A DNA stretch of 64,000 nucleotides from Gemmatimonadaceae bacterium (GCA_016742275.1 JACVCD010000023.1:1-64000); one strand, 5' to 3'. Positions 44,722-55,443 are shown, counted from the stretch's first letter. Notes: generated by a model from the letters alone, not told the origin. Numbers and translations: made by a program.

Positions 44722-45444
44722 TCACACCGTCGCCAACTCGCGCTCGGCGTTCGCCGGGGAATCCACGACACGTCCGTCGAACAGATGCACCGTGCGCTGC
44801 GCGTGCTGCGCGTAGCGCGCGTCGTGGGTCACCATGCAGATGGTCGAACCGGCGGCGTGCAGTTCCTGCAGCAAGCCCATGACGGCTTCGCCATTGCGAG
44901 AGTCGAGATTGCCCGTGGGCTCGTCGGCCAGCAGGATAGCCGGGTCACCGGCCACAGCACGCGCAACGGCCACACGCTGCTGCTGACCGCCCGAGAGCTG
45001 CGGCGGATAGTGCTTGGCGCGGTGCGTCATGCCCACGCGCTCCAGTGCCTTCTGCACGCGTTCTTTGCGCTCCGCCGAGTCCATTTCGCGGTAGGTGAGT
45101 GGCAGCTCCACGTTTTCCCACACCGTGAGATCGCCAATCAGGTTGAATGCCTGAAAGACGAAACCAATCTCCTTGTTGCGAACGCGCGCCCGGTCGGCAG
45201 CACCAAGCTGGGCGACGGACGTTCCGGCAATGCGATACTCACCATGACTCGGCGCATCGAGCAACCCGAGAATCGACAGCAGCGTCGTCTTGCCACATCC
45301 GGACGGGCCGGCGATTGCCACATACTCACCCTTGGCGATCGAGAAGTGCACATCCTGCAGAGCGTGTGTTTCCACTTCGTCCGTGAGAAACACCTTGCGG
45401 ATGCCCTGCATGTGAATGAGCGACTCGGTGGCTGCTGACGACAT
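44722..45444 (-). CDS. ABC ATP-binding protein, MacB/LolD-like
   Basis: Predicted 240-residue ATPase. Walker A is AGPSGCGKTT, the signature LSGGQQQRVAVARA and Walker B LLADEPTGNLD. This is the MacB/LolD (o228) branch that drives FtsX-type permeases. The ATG at 45444 has GGAG upstream; an upstream start at 45477 adds residues that do not match the family. It follows the membrane-fusion gene in the three-gene minus-strand set permease, adaptor, ATPase, so it should energise that permease. Confidence 0.92.
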   Translation of the reverse strand: MSSAATESLIHMQGIRKVFLTDEVETHALQDVHFSIAKGEYVAIAGPSGCGKTTLLSILGLLDAPSHGEYRIAGTSVAQLGAADRARVRNKEIGFVFQAFNLIGDLTVWENVELPLTYREMDSAERKERVQKALERVGMTHRAKHYPPQLSGGQQQRVAVARAVAGDPAILLADEPTGNLDSRNGEAVMGLLQELHAAGSTICMVTHDARYAQHAQRTVHLFDGRVVDSPANAERELATV

Positions 45445-45510
45445 GACGGTACTCCGATGCGTGCGAGGACGGGACAATGGATGACGAACGGGCGCTGCTG
45501 GGTTACGACA

Positions 45511-46755
45511 CTACTTGATGCGAATGCGTTGGGCGGTTGAGTAGCTGCTCAGATCCGAAAGAATGATGCGATCACCTTCCGCCAGTCCATTCAGAATTTC
45601 GATGGAGTTGACCGAGCTGCGGCCGAGCACCACCGGCACCCGCACCGCAGTCTTGCCGTCGCCCTCGAGCTTGAACACGGAGCTGTTGCCCGATCCAACA
45701 CTCAGTGCCGGACGACCCGAATGCAGCACGTTGGTGAGTTTGTCTATGACGATGGTGCCATCAATGCTGAGATCGGGCACAGCACCATTGGGCAGCTCGC
45801 CCTCGAGCGACACGTCGATGGTGACAGATCCCCCAACGGCGGAAGCGTCTTTGCGGATCACGCGTCCGGAAACGAGACCGTTGCGCGTGTCGACAGAAGC
45901 CGCCTGTCCGAGCTGCACATCCTTGGCCTGTGACTCGGGAATGCGCAGCACGGCCTTGAGACGTCCCGGCTGTACCACTTTGGCCAGCGCCGTGCCCTCG
46001 GGAACCCACTGGCCGAGTTGCAGCGTGAGTTCCTGCAACACTCCGCCATCGGGTGCGCGCACCTGAAGCGAGCGGAGACGGGCCTGCTGATTGGCGGCGA
46101 TGGCTGCCAATTGCGTCACGCGAGAGGCCTGTACCGCAAGCTGTGAATCAATGGCCGACCGCATAAGCGCCAATCGCTCCTGCTCCACACGCAGCCGCGT
46201 CGTGAACTCGTCGGCCGATGCCTTGCGATTGGCAGCTTCGAAGGCTGGCACGAGCCCCAGTCGCACCAATGAATCGGCAGCGCGTGCTTCCTGTGAGCTG
46301 CTTACCCACTGCGTGCGCGTGGAGGCTACAGTGCCCTCCTGCGTGAGAATCGCACTTCGCAGGTTGGTCCGCAGGTTCAACAGATCAATCTCGGCCTGCC
46401 GGACCTGCTGCTCCGCCTGCATGGTCTGGATTGACAGGTCGGGATTGGACAACTCAAGCAACAATTCGCTGCTGCCGACCTTCTGTCCCGATTCGACGTG
46501 CAGCCGTTCGACACGTGCCGAAGCCTGGGCCGTAATCCAACGGATCTGGACCGGTACCAGTGTGCCGGGTCCGCGCACTTCGCGCACGACATCACCGCGC
46601 TTCACCGTGTCGATGAGCACGGTAGCACGATCGACCGTTGGCACGGCGGGATCGAGACGCGTGAGCGCCAGTGTCACCAATGCAACGGCGGCGATCGAGC
46701 CGCCAATGATGATGTGTCGTTTGTAGGACTTCTTTTGCGTGCGAACGATATCCAT
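45511..46755 (-). CDS. Periplasmic adaptor (membrane fusion) protein, HlyD/MacA type
   Basis: Predicted 414-residue protein. An N-terminal transmembrane anchor (about 14-31) precedes a lipoyl/biotinyl-like half-motif (ITAQASARVERLHVESGQKV), a long coiled-coil hairpin (about 105-225), the second lipoyl half (RSLQVRAPDGGVLQELTLQL), and beta-barrel and membrane-proximal domains. The adaptor bridges the inner-membrane permease to an outer-membrane exit duct. No TolC homologue is present in the window. It lies between the ATPase and permease genes. Confidence 0.92.
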   Translation of the reverse strand: MDIVRTQKKSYKRHIIIGGSIAAVALVTLALTRLDPAVPTVDRATVLIDTVKRGDVVREVRGPGTLVPVQIRWITAQASARVERLHVESGQKVGSSELLLELSNPDLSIQTMQAEQQVRQAEIDLLNLRTNLRSAILTQEGTVASTRTQWVSSSQEARAADSLVRLGLVPAFEAANRKASADEFTTRLRVEQERLALMRSAIDSQLAVQASRVTQLAAIAANQQARLRSLQVRAPDGGVLQELTLQLGQWVPEGTALAKVVQPGRLKAVLRIPESQAKDVQLGQAASVDTRNGLVSGRVIRKDASAVGGSVTIDVSLEGELPNGAVPDLSIDGTIVIDKLTNVLHSGRPALSVGSGNSSVFKLEGDGKTAVRVPVVLGRSSVNSIEILNGLAEGDRIILSDLSSYSTAQRIRIK

Positions 46756-46825
46756 GAAGCAAAAAGCAGAGTTGGACGATGGGCAGGGCTAAATTCGCCC
46801 CAAAAGTCGCGTCACGATACCCACC

Positions 46826-49321
46826 TCAGTCATAGCGCAGCGCCTGCATGGGATCGACCAGCGCCGCTCGCCGGGCTGGCAGGTATCCGGCGCCAAAAGC
46901 CACCAGTGCCAGCACCAGAACGGACGCGGTGAACACGAGCGGATCGTGTCCCTGCAGCTTGTAGAGCTGCGACTGCGCCGCGCGTCCAAGTCCAAACGCC
47001 GCAGCAATGCCAATGACCGATCCCACCAGTGTCATGAACCCAACCTGACGCATGACTAGTGTGCGGACACGGCTGGCATCGGCGCCAAGCGCCATACGCA
47101 CACCGATCTCGCGTGTACGCTGCGTCACTGAGTACGCGAGCACACCGTACAAACCAACGGCCGCAAGTAAGGTGGCCAGCACGGCAAAGGCAGAAGCCAT
47201 GCTGCTGATCATGCGGTCGAGGAAGACATTTTCGCGCACCTGCTGCGGCAGTGTCTTCAGGTCTTCGACCGGCACGGTGGGTGCCAGTCGCTTCATGATG
47301 GTGTTGATGCCCTGCAGCATCAGCTCCGGACGCTGCGTGGTGCGCACGTAGAACGTGAGGCCACCAGTCCGCGCCTCCTGTCTCCACGGCGTGAAGAAGA
47401 GTGGCGGCACTTCATCCTTCACTTCGCTGTACGCCGCGTCCTTCACAAAGCCCACAATCTGGATGTTGAGCGAATCACTGCCATTCCGCGACATGAAACG
47501 CCCCACCGGATCCTTGCCGAGGTTGAACTTCTTGGCGAAAGCCTCGTTGACCAACGCTACGCGTGCACCACCGAGACGGTCAGAGTCCGTGAACTCGCGG
47601 CCGCCCAACAGTGACATGCCGAGTACGTCGAGGAAGCGCGGACCAACGACGTTGTAGCGTGAGTTGCAATCCACATCGGGCCCGCATTCGTAGCCTTGCA
47701 CGCGAACGTCGGTGCCCCAGTTGTTGCCGTTCAATACAGCGACGACCGCCGACGTCACACCGGTCACACCAGGTGTCGCGGCGAGTTCCTGCTCGAGCTG
47801 TTCGTACAACACCACGGCGCGTGTGCTGTCATAGCCGCTGCGCATGGGTGAAATCCGGAACGTGGCAATCTGATCGGTGCTGAGACCGAGATCGGTGCGG
47901 CTCACATTCACGAGACTCTTGAGAAAGAGGCCGGCCGAAATGAGCAGCGCCATCGACAGCGCGATCTGTGCCGTCACCAGCACATTGCGGAATCGCGACG
48001 CCACCTTGCCGCCGGCGATCTGACCGGCGCCGGCACGAATAACGGTGATGAGGTCATCGCGTGTGCTGTGCAATGCCGGAAACAGACCGAATATCAGGCC
48101 GGTGACGAGAGCGAGCAGACCGGCGAATACCACCATGCCGGGCTGCAGACTGATGTTGATCGTGCGCAGCGCCTCTGGCGGCATGAAGCTACCGATGGCT
48201 TTGAGTGTCCACACGGCCACCAGAAGACTCACGATACCGCCCAGCGCGGCGAGGACCAGCGATTCCGTCAGCAACTGTCGCAGCAATTGTGTGCGCGATG
48301 CGCCAAGCGCGAGTCGCACACCCATCTCCGTGGCACGACCAGCACCACGCGCCAGCAGCAGGTTGGCAATATTGGCACAGGCAATCAGCAGCACCGTGCC
48401 CGTGATTGCGAACAGCATGTAGATGGGCGTACTCGCTTCGCGATGAATGTCGCTCTGTCCGCGACTTCCTTCGGTCAGCACCACGGTCTTGGCCTTGAAC
48501 AGCTTCATCGTGGGTTCGCTCATGCCCTGCTGCAATGGCGACTCCACATCATTGATGAGCGTGCGGTACACGGTGTTGAGCTGCGTACCAGCCTGCTCCA
48601 TCGTTACGCCAGGCTTGAGTCGTCCAAACACATAGAGCCAGTAGTTGCGACGATCCTCGAACTGGTTGCTGAGCCAGGAGATCGGCCACCGCACACTCAC
48701 CGGCACATACACATCGGGCTCGGCGCCCAGTGTCGTTCCGCGGAATCCGGCCGGTGCTACACCCACCACGGTGAGCGACCGCCCATTCACGATGACGGTC
48801 TTTCCAACTACGGCTGGATCACTGCCAAACCGGTTCTGCCAGAACTCGTGACTGAGCACCGTCACGAAATTTGTCCCGACGGGCTCGTCATCGGCGGGCT
48901 GAATGAGCCGACCAAGCGTTGGCGACAGACCAAGCACGCCGAAGTACGAGCCGCTCACATACATACCATCGACGGTGGTTGCCTCACCGTTGACGGCGAG
49001 ATTGGCACCGAATGACACATGCCCCGCGATCCCCGCGAAGCCTGTTTGCTGACGCTGCAGATCCTTGAACATCGCGTAGCTGAACACGTCTTCGCAGTCG
49101 CCGGCCTGACCGCAACTTGTCGAACCGGGCTTGGGACCCGGCACCGAAAAGTTCACGAGTTCTGCCGGAGCATTGACAGGAAGCCGATTGAGCAGCAATT
49201 GGTCAAAGATCGAGTAGATGGCGGCATTGGCGCCGATACCGAGCGCCAGAGACGCGATGGCAATCGCCGTGACAAAGGGCGTCTTGCGCAGCATGCGCAA
49301 GGCGAGCGTGAAGTTGTTCAT
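46826..49321 (-). CDS. ABC permease, FtsX/MacB-type duplicated (ADOP family)
   Basis: Predicted 831-residue permease with two MacB-like halves. Each half has a long periplasmic domain and a FtsX-type three-span cluster. N-terminal ALRMLRKTPFVTAIAIASLA and the internal repeated RNVLVTAQIALSMALLIS and REIGVRMALGADASRVRTLV are diagnostic of the acidobacterial duplicated orphan permease family. There are about eight spans. The ATG at 49321 is used; a GTG six bases upstream is possible. Many family members are orphans, but here an adaptor and ATPase follow directly. Substrate unknown; efflux of drugs or lipids is possible. Confidence 0.92.
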   Translation of the reverse strand: MNNFTLALRMLRKTPFVTAIAIASLALGIGANAAIYSIFDQLLLNRLPVNAPAELVNFSVPGPKPGSTSCGQAGDCEDVFSYAMFKDLQRQQTGFAGIAGHVSFGANLAVNGEATTVDGMYVSGSYFGVLGLSPTLGRLIQPADDEPVGTNFVTVLSHEFWQNRFGSDPAVVGKTVIVNGRSLTVVGVAPAGFRGTTLGAEPDVYVPVSVRWPISWLSNQFEDRRNYWLYVFGRLKPGVTMEQAGTQLNTVYRTLINDVESPLQQGMSEPTMKLFKAKTVVLTEGSRGQSDIHREASTPIYMLFAITGTVLLIACANIANLLLARGAGRATEMGVRLALGASRTQLLRQLLTESLVLAALGGIVSLLVAVWTLKAIGSFMPPEALRTINISLQPGMVVFAGLLALVTGLIFGLFPALHSTRDDLITVIRAGAGQIAGGKVASRFRNVLVTAQIALSMALLISAGLFLKSLVNVSRTDLGLSTDQIATFRISPMRSGYDSTRAVVLYEQLEQELAATPGVTGVTSAVVAVLNGNNWGTDVRVQGYECGPDVDCNSRYNVVGPRFLDVLGMSLLGGREFTDSDRLGGARVALVNEAFAKKFNLGKDPVGRFMSRNGSDSLNIQIVGFVKDAAYSEVKDEVPPLFFTPWRQEARTGGLTFYVRTTQRPELMLQGINTIMKRLAPTVPVEDLKTLPQQVRENVFLDRMISSMASAFAVLATLLAAVGLYGVLAYSVTQRTREIGVRMALGADASRVRTLVMRQVGFMTLVGSVIGIAAAFGLGRAAQSQLYKLQGHDPLVFTASVLVLALVAFGAGYLPARRAALVDPMQALRYD

Positions 49322-49466
49322 GGACACGCGCTCGAAGGACGGTAGGCTGATCAGACCGGGGCTGGTGGTCTGACATCCTCAACGGGAATAGGGTTTGAAT
49401 TCCTATCCGACTTTCGGCACTTCGGGGGAGCGCGTGGAATTGTTTCACCCTTTCCAGGCACAGCTC

Positions 49467-52400
49467 ATGGAAGCACAGCGGGCCAGCGGCGCGTTTCTCG
49501 ATGACACAACTGGTTCCCCGTACGCACCTCGGGACGCGTGCGGGGTGGGCTTCATTGCCCGGCAAAGTGGGGAACGCACACACGAAGTGGTGAGCCTCGC
49601 CCTTGAGGCGGCCGCCCGACTCGCCCATCGCGGCGCCTCGGCGACCGACCTATCGGCCGACGGTGCCGGCCTGCTCACGCAGATCCCGCGTCGCTTGTTC
49701 ATTCTCGCCGCGTCACGCCTGGGCATTCACCTCCCCGCCGACGCATCCATCGGCGTGGGCATGTGTTTTCTGCCTTCGGAGCCGCAGGCGCGTGAACAGG
49801 CCATGGCACTGGTAACCGACGTACTGCTCGGTGACGGCATTCCGGTGCTCGGCTGGCGCGAAGTGCCGGTGCGCCCCGAAGTGCTCGGCGTTTCCGCACG
49901 AGCATCGATGCCGAGCATCGCTCAGATCCTGGTTGGGCGTCCCGCTGGTGGCGACGATGACAACTGGGAGCGTCAGCTCTATGTCGCGCGCCGCGAGATG
50001 GAGCATCGCGCGCAGGCCCGGGGACTCGAGCCATTCTATATCTGCTCGCTCTCCTGCCGCACGGTGGTCTACAAGGGATTGTTCAGTGGCGGACAGCTCG
50101 GCGATTTCTATCCCGACCTGCGCGACCCGGCATTCGAGAGCGCCATCGCTGTGTTTCACGAGCGCTATGCCACCAACACCATGCCGCGGTGGGAACTCGC
50201 ACAGCCGTTTCGCTTGCTCGCACATAACGGCGAGATCAACACGCTGTGGGGCAATCGCAATGCGATGGCCATGCGCGGCACGCTGCTCGACGCGCCGGCG
50301 TTTGGCGAAAACGCCTCGCGAGTCCGCGAACCGATTCGCCCACGTGGCAGTGACTCGGCCAGTCTCGACAACGCGCTCGAGCTACTCGTGCGCGCGGGTC
50401 GTTCACCCGTGCACGCCACGATGATGCTTGTGCCGCAGGCATGGGAGAAGTATCCCGATGTCGAGCCGGCGGTAAAGGCGTTCTATGAGTACCACCAGTG
50501 TGTGATCGAACCGTGGGATGGTCCGGCTGCACTTGCCTATAGTGATGGTGTGCAGGTGGCGGTCTCGCTCGACCGCAATGGACTGCGTCCGTGTCGTTAC
50601 AAGATTCGCGCCGACGGCATGGTCGTGGCCGGCAGCGAAGTCGGCATCGTGGACTTTGACCCGCGCGATGTCGTGGAAACCGGAAAGCTTGGACCGGGTG
50701 GTGTGTTCCTGGTGGACACGGCAGGACAGCGTATCGTGCGCAATCTCGCGGCCAAGCGCGAAGTGGCCACGCGCAGGCCGTATGCGCGGTGGATTGCGCA
50801 ACACATGGCGACGCTGCCGACAAGCGATGGCAGCGAACCCTTCGTGCGCTCGAGTGATCAGATCCGCGCGACACAGTTGGCGTTTGGTTACGGACACGAG
50901 GATCTGCGTCTCATTCTCGAGCCTATGGCGACCACGGCTGCCGAAGTCGTGTGGAGCATGGGAGATGACGCACCACTGGCCGTTCTTTCACCCACGATAC
51001 CTCCACTCTACTCGTACTTCCGGCAGCGTTTTGCGCAGGTGACCAATCCGCCCATGGATTCGCTGCGGGAATCAATGGTGATGTCGCTGCGCATGCATTT
51101 GGGACGTCGCGGCTCACCGCTGGTGGAGCGTCCGGCGTATGCACGCATGCTGCGTATCGAGCATCCCGTGCTGCTGCCTGATGAGATGGCGGCATTGCGC
51201 GCATTTCCTCAGGCACCCAGCGCCACACTCGATGCAACATTTGCTGCCAAGTCGCGTCCCGAAGCGCTGGAAGCAGCACTTGATTCGTTGTGTCGTCGCG
51301 CGGAAGTCGCAGCACGCAAAGGCGCGCGACTACTGATCATCAGTGATCGCAAGGTGAGTGCCGAACGGGCACCAATTCCTGCCTTGCTGGCGTTGGGTGC
51401 AATTCGGCAACATCTCGTGCGCGTGGGCTTGCGCGCGCGTGTTGGCCTGGTGGTCGAAGCAGGTGATGCGGTCGAACAGCATCATGTTGCGGCACTCTTT
51501 GGTTATGGCGCAGAAGCGGTGCATCCGTGGCTGGCCATGGAAACCGTGGCCACATTGTTTGCCGAAGCGCACGACAAGGCCGACGCCGACCCCGACCGAC
51601 CAGAGCCGGCACAAGCACAGTCGCGCTATCGTGCGGCAGTGGAAAAGGGGCTGCTCAAGGTGCTCGCCAAGATGGGCATCTCCACACTCTCGAGTTATTG
51701 CGGCGCACAGACGTTCGACGCCATCGGACTCGGCGCGGATGTGATCGATCGCTGTTTCGCAGGCACGGCTTCTCCGTTGGGTGGTCTCACGTTGCGTGAG
51801 CTGAGCGAAGATGTGCTCGCACGGCATCGCCGGGCGTATGCGCCGGATGGCACGCCTGCGACCGGATTGCCGGACTACGGCCGCGTGCGCTTCCGCAAGG
51901 AAGGAGAACAGCATGCGTGGGCACCGCAGACGGTGATGGCCCTGCAGCAGTCAGTGGGCAGCGCGCGTCGGTCAGGCAATAGCCCCGATGATGCATGGCG
52001 CACATTCGCGCAGCGCGCCGACGGCGGAGCAGCGTCACGCGTGCGCGACTTACTGACACTGCGTGCGGCCACACCGGTTCTGATCGAAGAAGTCGAGTCG
52101 ATGGAGGCCATCCGGGCGCGATTCATTTCTTCGGCCATGTCGCTTGGCGCGTTGTCACCCGAAGCGCACGATACGATTACGCAGGCGATGAATCGCATTC
52201 AGGTGCGATCCAATTCCGGTGAGGGCGGCGAAGAGCCGGCGCACTACGGTCTTTCTGGCACAGAGCGTCGCGACAGTCGTATCAAACAGATCGCGTCGGC
52301 ACGTTTCGGTGTGACCACCGAATATCTCATGCGCGCCGATGAGATCGAGATCAAGATCGTGCAGGGCGCCAAGCCGGGTGAGGGTGGGCAGTTGCCCGGG

Positions 52401-54128
52401 CACAAAGTCACGGAGCTCATCGCACGTCTCCGGCACAGCACACCCGGTGTTGGTCTCATTTCGCCGCCACCGCATCACGACATCTACAGCATAGAAGATC
52501 TCGCGCAGTTGGTGCACGATCTCAAGGCGGTCAATCCATCAGCGCGAGTTGGTGTCAAGCTGGTGGCGGCCAGTGGTGTGGGAACAGTTGCGGCCGGTGT
52601 GGCGAAGGCCTTTGCCGACTATGTGCTCATCGCTGGCCACAGCGGCGGCACGGGCGCCTCGCCGCTCTCGAGTATCAAGCATGCCGGTTCGCCATGGGAG
52701 TTGGGTCTCGCCGAAGCGCAGCAGGTGCTGGTGGCCAACGGCCTGCGTCATCGCGTGGAGGTACGGGTAGACGGCGGACTGCGCACGGGACGCGATGTGA
52801 TAGTTGCGGCCTTGCTTGGCGCCGAAGCCTATGGATTCGGCACGGCACCACTGGTTGCCATCGGATGCGATATGGCGCGGCAGTGCCATCTCAACACCTG
52901 CCCCACCGGTATTGCCACGCAACGCGAGGATCTGCGCGCGAAGTTCCGCGGTACACCGGAGCATCTGATCGGCTACTTCACGCGTATGGCCGAGGATGTG
53001 CGTACAGAGCTTGCACTGCTTGGCGCGCGGTCGCTCGAAGAAATCATCGGTCAGGTAGAACGCTTGCAGCGTGCCGAACGTCCGGAGCTGCCTCGCTCCA
53101 CGATGCTCGATTTGTCGCTCGTTTTGGGATCGCCGCGTAGACCGGACGAAGCACGGCGGCGCACGGTGGAGCGCAACGAACGCCATGGTGCGCACTCGCT
53201 CGATGCCGAGCTGCTCTCGCAGCTGGAGGACGCCGTTGCGCATGGCACACCGGTGCGGCTATCGCGCCCCATTCGCAATCACCACCTCACCGTGGGTGCG
53301 CGCGTAGGCGGTGCCATTGCTGCGCGTCATGGCAATGCGGGACTTCCACCGGGAACTGTTGCCCTGGATTTCACGGGCAGCGCGGGTCAGAGCTTTGGCG
53401 CGTTCGCTGTACGTGGCATGCGTCTCACGCTCGAGGGAGAGGCCAACGACTACGTGGGTAAGGGACTGAGCGGCGGTGAACTCATCATCCGTCCGTTCCG
53501 CAACGCGAGGTATCGTGGTGCCAGTCACCTCAACATGATTGTCCGCAAAACCGTGCTATATGGTGCGACCGACGGCGTGTTGTGTGCAGCAGGACAGGCC
53601 GGTGATCGCTTTGCCGTGCGCAACAGCGGCGCCTGCGCCGTGATCGAAGGCGTGGGCAATCACGCCTGCGAATACATGACTGGTGGTGTGGTAGCGGTGC
53701 TTGGCCGAGCCGGCCGCAACTTCGGCGCCGGCATGTCCAACGGACTGGCGTATGTGTTCGACGAGTCCGACACATTCGCCAGCCGTCTCAATCACGAGAT
53801 GGTGCTGCTGGCCGAACTCGATGAAGAAGACAGTCGGTTGCTTTCACAGTTGCTCGCGTTGCACCTGCTCCGCACGGGCAGTGCGCGTGCACGCTGGCTG
53901 ATCGACGACTGGCATCATCAACATTTGCGCTGGCGCAAGGTGAAGCCGCGTGGTGCCGCAGAACATGCGGCACGTATCCGGACCCACTGGAGTGGTCGCA
54001 TCGCGCATCTGCTCGAGACCAGCGATCAAACCAGCAGCGTGAGCACCACCACGGCTTCCGGTATCAGCCCAACACGGTCTGCACACGGTCCCGAATCAAC
54101 GCACTCGGGTCCCCACGCAATCGGTTAA
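49467..54128 (+). CDS. gltB: Glutamate synthase large subunit (GltB)
   Basis: Predicted 1553-residue enzyme. The mature N-terminal nucleophile is Cys25 in RDACGVGFIARQ after a propeptide. Domains follow in order: class II glutamine amidotransferase (about 25-400), central domain (about 430-720), FMN-binding synthase domain (about 780-1180, with GEGGEEPAHYG and AKPGEGGQLPGHKV), and C-terminal GXGXG beta-helix (about 1250-1460). The 3Fe-4S cysteines are in CDMARQCHLNTC. It makes glutamate from glutamine and 2-oxoglutarate. Start choice is uncertain: ATG 49467, GTG 49434 or TTG 49395 are possible. The small subunit gltD is not in this window. The end overlaps the convergent HEAT gene by 65 bases. 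Confidence 0.95.
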   Translation: MEAQRASGAFLDDTTGSPYAPRDACGVGFIARQSGERTHEVVSLALEAAARLAHRGASATDLSADGAGLLTQIPRRLFILAASRLGIHLPADASIGVGMCFLPSEPQAREQAMALVTDVLLGDGIPVLGWREVPVRPEVLGVSARASMPSIAQILVGRPAGGDDDNWERQLYVARREMEHRAQARGLEPFYICSLSCRTVVYKGLFSGGQLGDFYPDLRDPAFESAIAVFHERYATNTMPRWELAQPFRLLAHNGEINTLWGNRNAMAMRGTLLDAPAFGENASRVREPIRPRGSDSASLDNALELLVRAGRSPVHATMMLVPQAWEKYPDVEPAVKAFYEYHQCVIEPWDGPAALAYSDGVQVAVSLDRNGLRPCRYKIRADGMVVAGSEVGIVDFDPRDVVETGKLGPGGVFLVDTAGQRIVRNLAAKREVATRRPYARWIAQHMATLPTSDGSEPFVRSSDQIRATQLAFGYGHEDLRLILEPMATTAAEVVWSMGDDAPLAVLSPTIPPLYSYFRQRFAQVTNPPMDSLRESMVMSLRMHLGRRGSPLVERPAYARMLRIEHPVLLPDEMAALRAFPQAPSATLDATFAAKSRPEALEAALDSLCRRAEVAARKGARLLIISDRKVSAERAPIPALLALGAIRQHLVRVGLRARVGLVVEAGDAVEQHHVAALFGYGAEAVHPWLAMETVATLFAEAHDKADADPDRPEPAQAQSRYRAAVEKGLLKVLAKMGISTLSSYCGAQTFDAIGLGADVIDRCFAGTASPLGGLTLRELSEDVLARHRRAYAPDGTPATGLPDYGRVRFRKEGEQHAWAPQTVMALQQSVGSARRSGNSPDDAWRTFAQRADGGAASRVRDLLTLRAATPVLIEEVESMEAIRARFISSAMSLGALSPEAHDTITQAMNRIQVRSNSGEGGEEPAHYGLSGTERRDSRIKQIASARFGVTTEYLMRADEIEIKIVQGAKPGEGGQLPGHKVTELIARLRHSTPGVGLISPPPHHDIYSIEDLAQLVHDLKAVNPSARVGVKLVAASGVGTVAAGVAKAFADYVLIAGHSGGTGASPLSSIKHAGSPWELGLAEAQQVLVANGLRHRVEVRVDGGLRTGRDVIVAALLGAEAYGFGTAPLVAIGCDMARQCHLNTCPTGIATQREDLRAKFRGTPEHLIGYFTRMAEDVRTELALLGARSLEEIIGQVERLQRAERPELPRSTMLDLSLVLGSPRRPDEARRRTVERNERHGAHSLDAELLSQLEDAVAHGTPVRLSRPIRNHHLTVGARVGGAIAARHGNAGLPPGTVALDFTGSAGQSFGAFAVRGMRLTLEGEANDYVGKGLSGGELIIRPFRNARYRGASHLNMIVRKTVLYGATDGVLCAAGQAGDRFAVRNSGACAVIEGVGNHACEYMTGGVVAVLGRAGRNFGAGMSNGLAYVFDESDTFASRLNHEMVLLAELDEEDSRLLSQLLALHLLRTGSARARWLIDDWHHQHLRWRKVKPRGAAEHAARIRTHWSGRIAHLLETSDQTSSVSTTTASGISPTRSAHGPESTHSGPHAIG

Positions 54129-55443
54129 GCACCGCGTCGGCTGCCGGACGATGTCCGGTAGCCAACGCACCGACTGCGGCCAACCGTACCTGCAACACAT
54201 CGAGCGACTGACCGTCCTGTTCACACAGGGCGGTCAATCGCGCGCGTGCACGTGCCGTGTGCACATGGGCCAGCGCCGCGATCATTTCGAGCTGGAATTC
54301 AAGCGTGACCTCTTCGTCGAGCACGCCCATCACGGCCGACGGCACGGGTTCACTGTCCGGCGCAGCAAACACGATGGACAGGGCGCGATTGCGCACGTCC
54401 ACCGAAGGGTCAAACAACACCGATTCAAGGCGCGCCATGGCCGCCTGTCCACCGATCTTGCCAAGCGCCACTACAGCGGCGACGCGTACCCGCGTGTCAA
54501 TGTGTTTGAGCAATCGCGACAGATCATCGATGGCCGAGTTCTGCTTGGACTCGCCAAGTAATGCCGCGGCGTTGCGCACCACATACCAGGTGGCGTTGCT
54601 GATGTTCTCCCTTGCCACCACCACGATGGACGGCAGACTGGCCCCCACATCGAACAGCAAACGCCGTTCATGCAGATCGTTGGCGGCCATCAACTGCGCG
54701 ACGACAGCGCGTGTGCCCGACACGCCGGCATGCTCGAGTACTGCAAACGCCGATGCGTAGTCGTACTGCTCCGTGACCAGCGCCTCCACCACCAGATGAA
54801 GAGCAACAGCCGTCGCGCCGGTGGCAAATGCACTGGTGCCGATCGCATCATGCAGCACGCGACAAACCGTCGCCGCATCCTGAACCGATAGCGCACGATC
54901 GAGTTCTCCCGATTCCACAGCAGCCACCGCAGCGCCTCGCGCCCGCGCGGCTTCCTCCGCTTGCTGTGTCGCCTGCTGCGTTGCCCGGGGAGCACTATCC
55001 GATGCGCCCGGCGTCAATGTCTCGTACGAACCAGCGAGTCCGCGAACATCCACACCAACGATAGGCGCGGCATCTCCGTCGAACCAGAGCCGCATGTTCC
55101 AAAGCCCCAGATCGCGAGCGGCCTCACGCAGCGCTTCACCATCAGGATCATTTTCGAGATTGAGCAACCCCGCGAGCTTCACGAACTCGGTGTCGGTTGC
55201 CGTCGTATCGATATCGATGCGCGTAATGCCATGCGCGGCGAGTGCGTCACGAACAATGGCAACGCCATTGGTGACAGCATCCGACATCGATTCGGCCGGG
55301 GCGTTTGCGGTGAGATGCCCAAACGACGCGAGCATTGTGCGATCAAGACGCACACTGCCAACGCGGGCCAGCGCGCAGAGACGCTGCACGCTGGTCAATA
55401 TTTGGGACATCGGTGCGTTTTGCCGGAGTTGCGTCAGCAACAT
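54064..55443 (-). CDS. HEAT-repeat protein of unknown function
   Basis: Predicted 459-residue protein. The C-terminal half is a helical HEAT/PBS-lyase-like solenoid with repeated LSRLLKHIDTRVRVAAVVAL and ESVLFDPSVDVRNRALSIVF patterns. A VAIVRDALAAHGITRIDIDT segment lies at about 65-85. The start is uncertain: ATG at 55443 or TTG at 55449. Protein-like residues continue upstream in frame without a standard start codon until a TGA, so a non-canonical or misread start is possible. It overlaps the gltB 3' end in the opposite direction. I do not recognise a specific role. Confidence 0.7.
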   Translation of the reverse strand: MLLTQLRQNAPMSQILTSVQRLCALARVGSVRLDRTMLASFGHLTANAPAESMSDAVTNGVAIVRDALAAHGITRIDIDTTATDTEFVKLAGLLNLENDPDGEALREAARDLGLWNMRLWFDGDAAPIVGVDVRGLAGSYETLTPGASDSAPRATQQATQQAEEAARARGAAVAAVESGELDRALSVQDAATVCRVLHDAIGTSAFATGATAVALHLVVEALVTEQYDYASAFAVLEHAGVSGTRAVVAQLMAANDLHERRLLFDVGASLPSIVVVARENISNATWYVVRNAAALLGESKQNSAIDDLSRLLKHIDTRVRVAAVVALGKIGGQAAMARLESVLFDPSVDVRNRALSIVFAAPDSEPVPSAVMGVLDEEVTLEFQLEMIAALAHVHTARARARLTALCEQDGQSLDVLQVRLAAVGALATGHRPAADAVLNRLRGDPSALIRDRVQTVLG

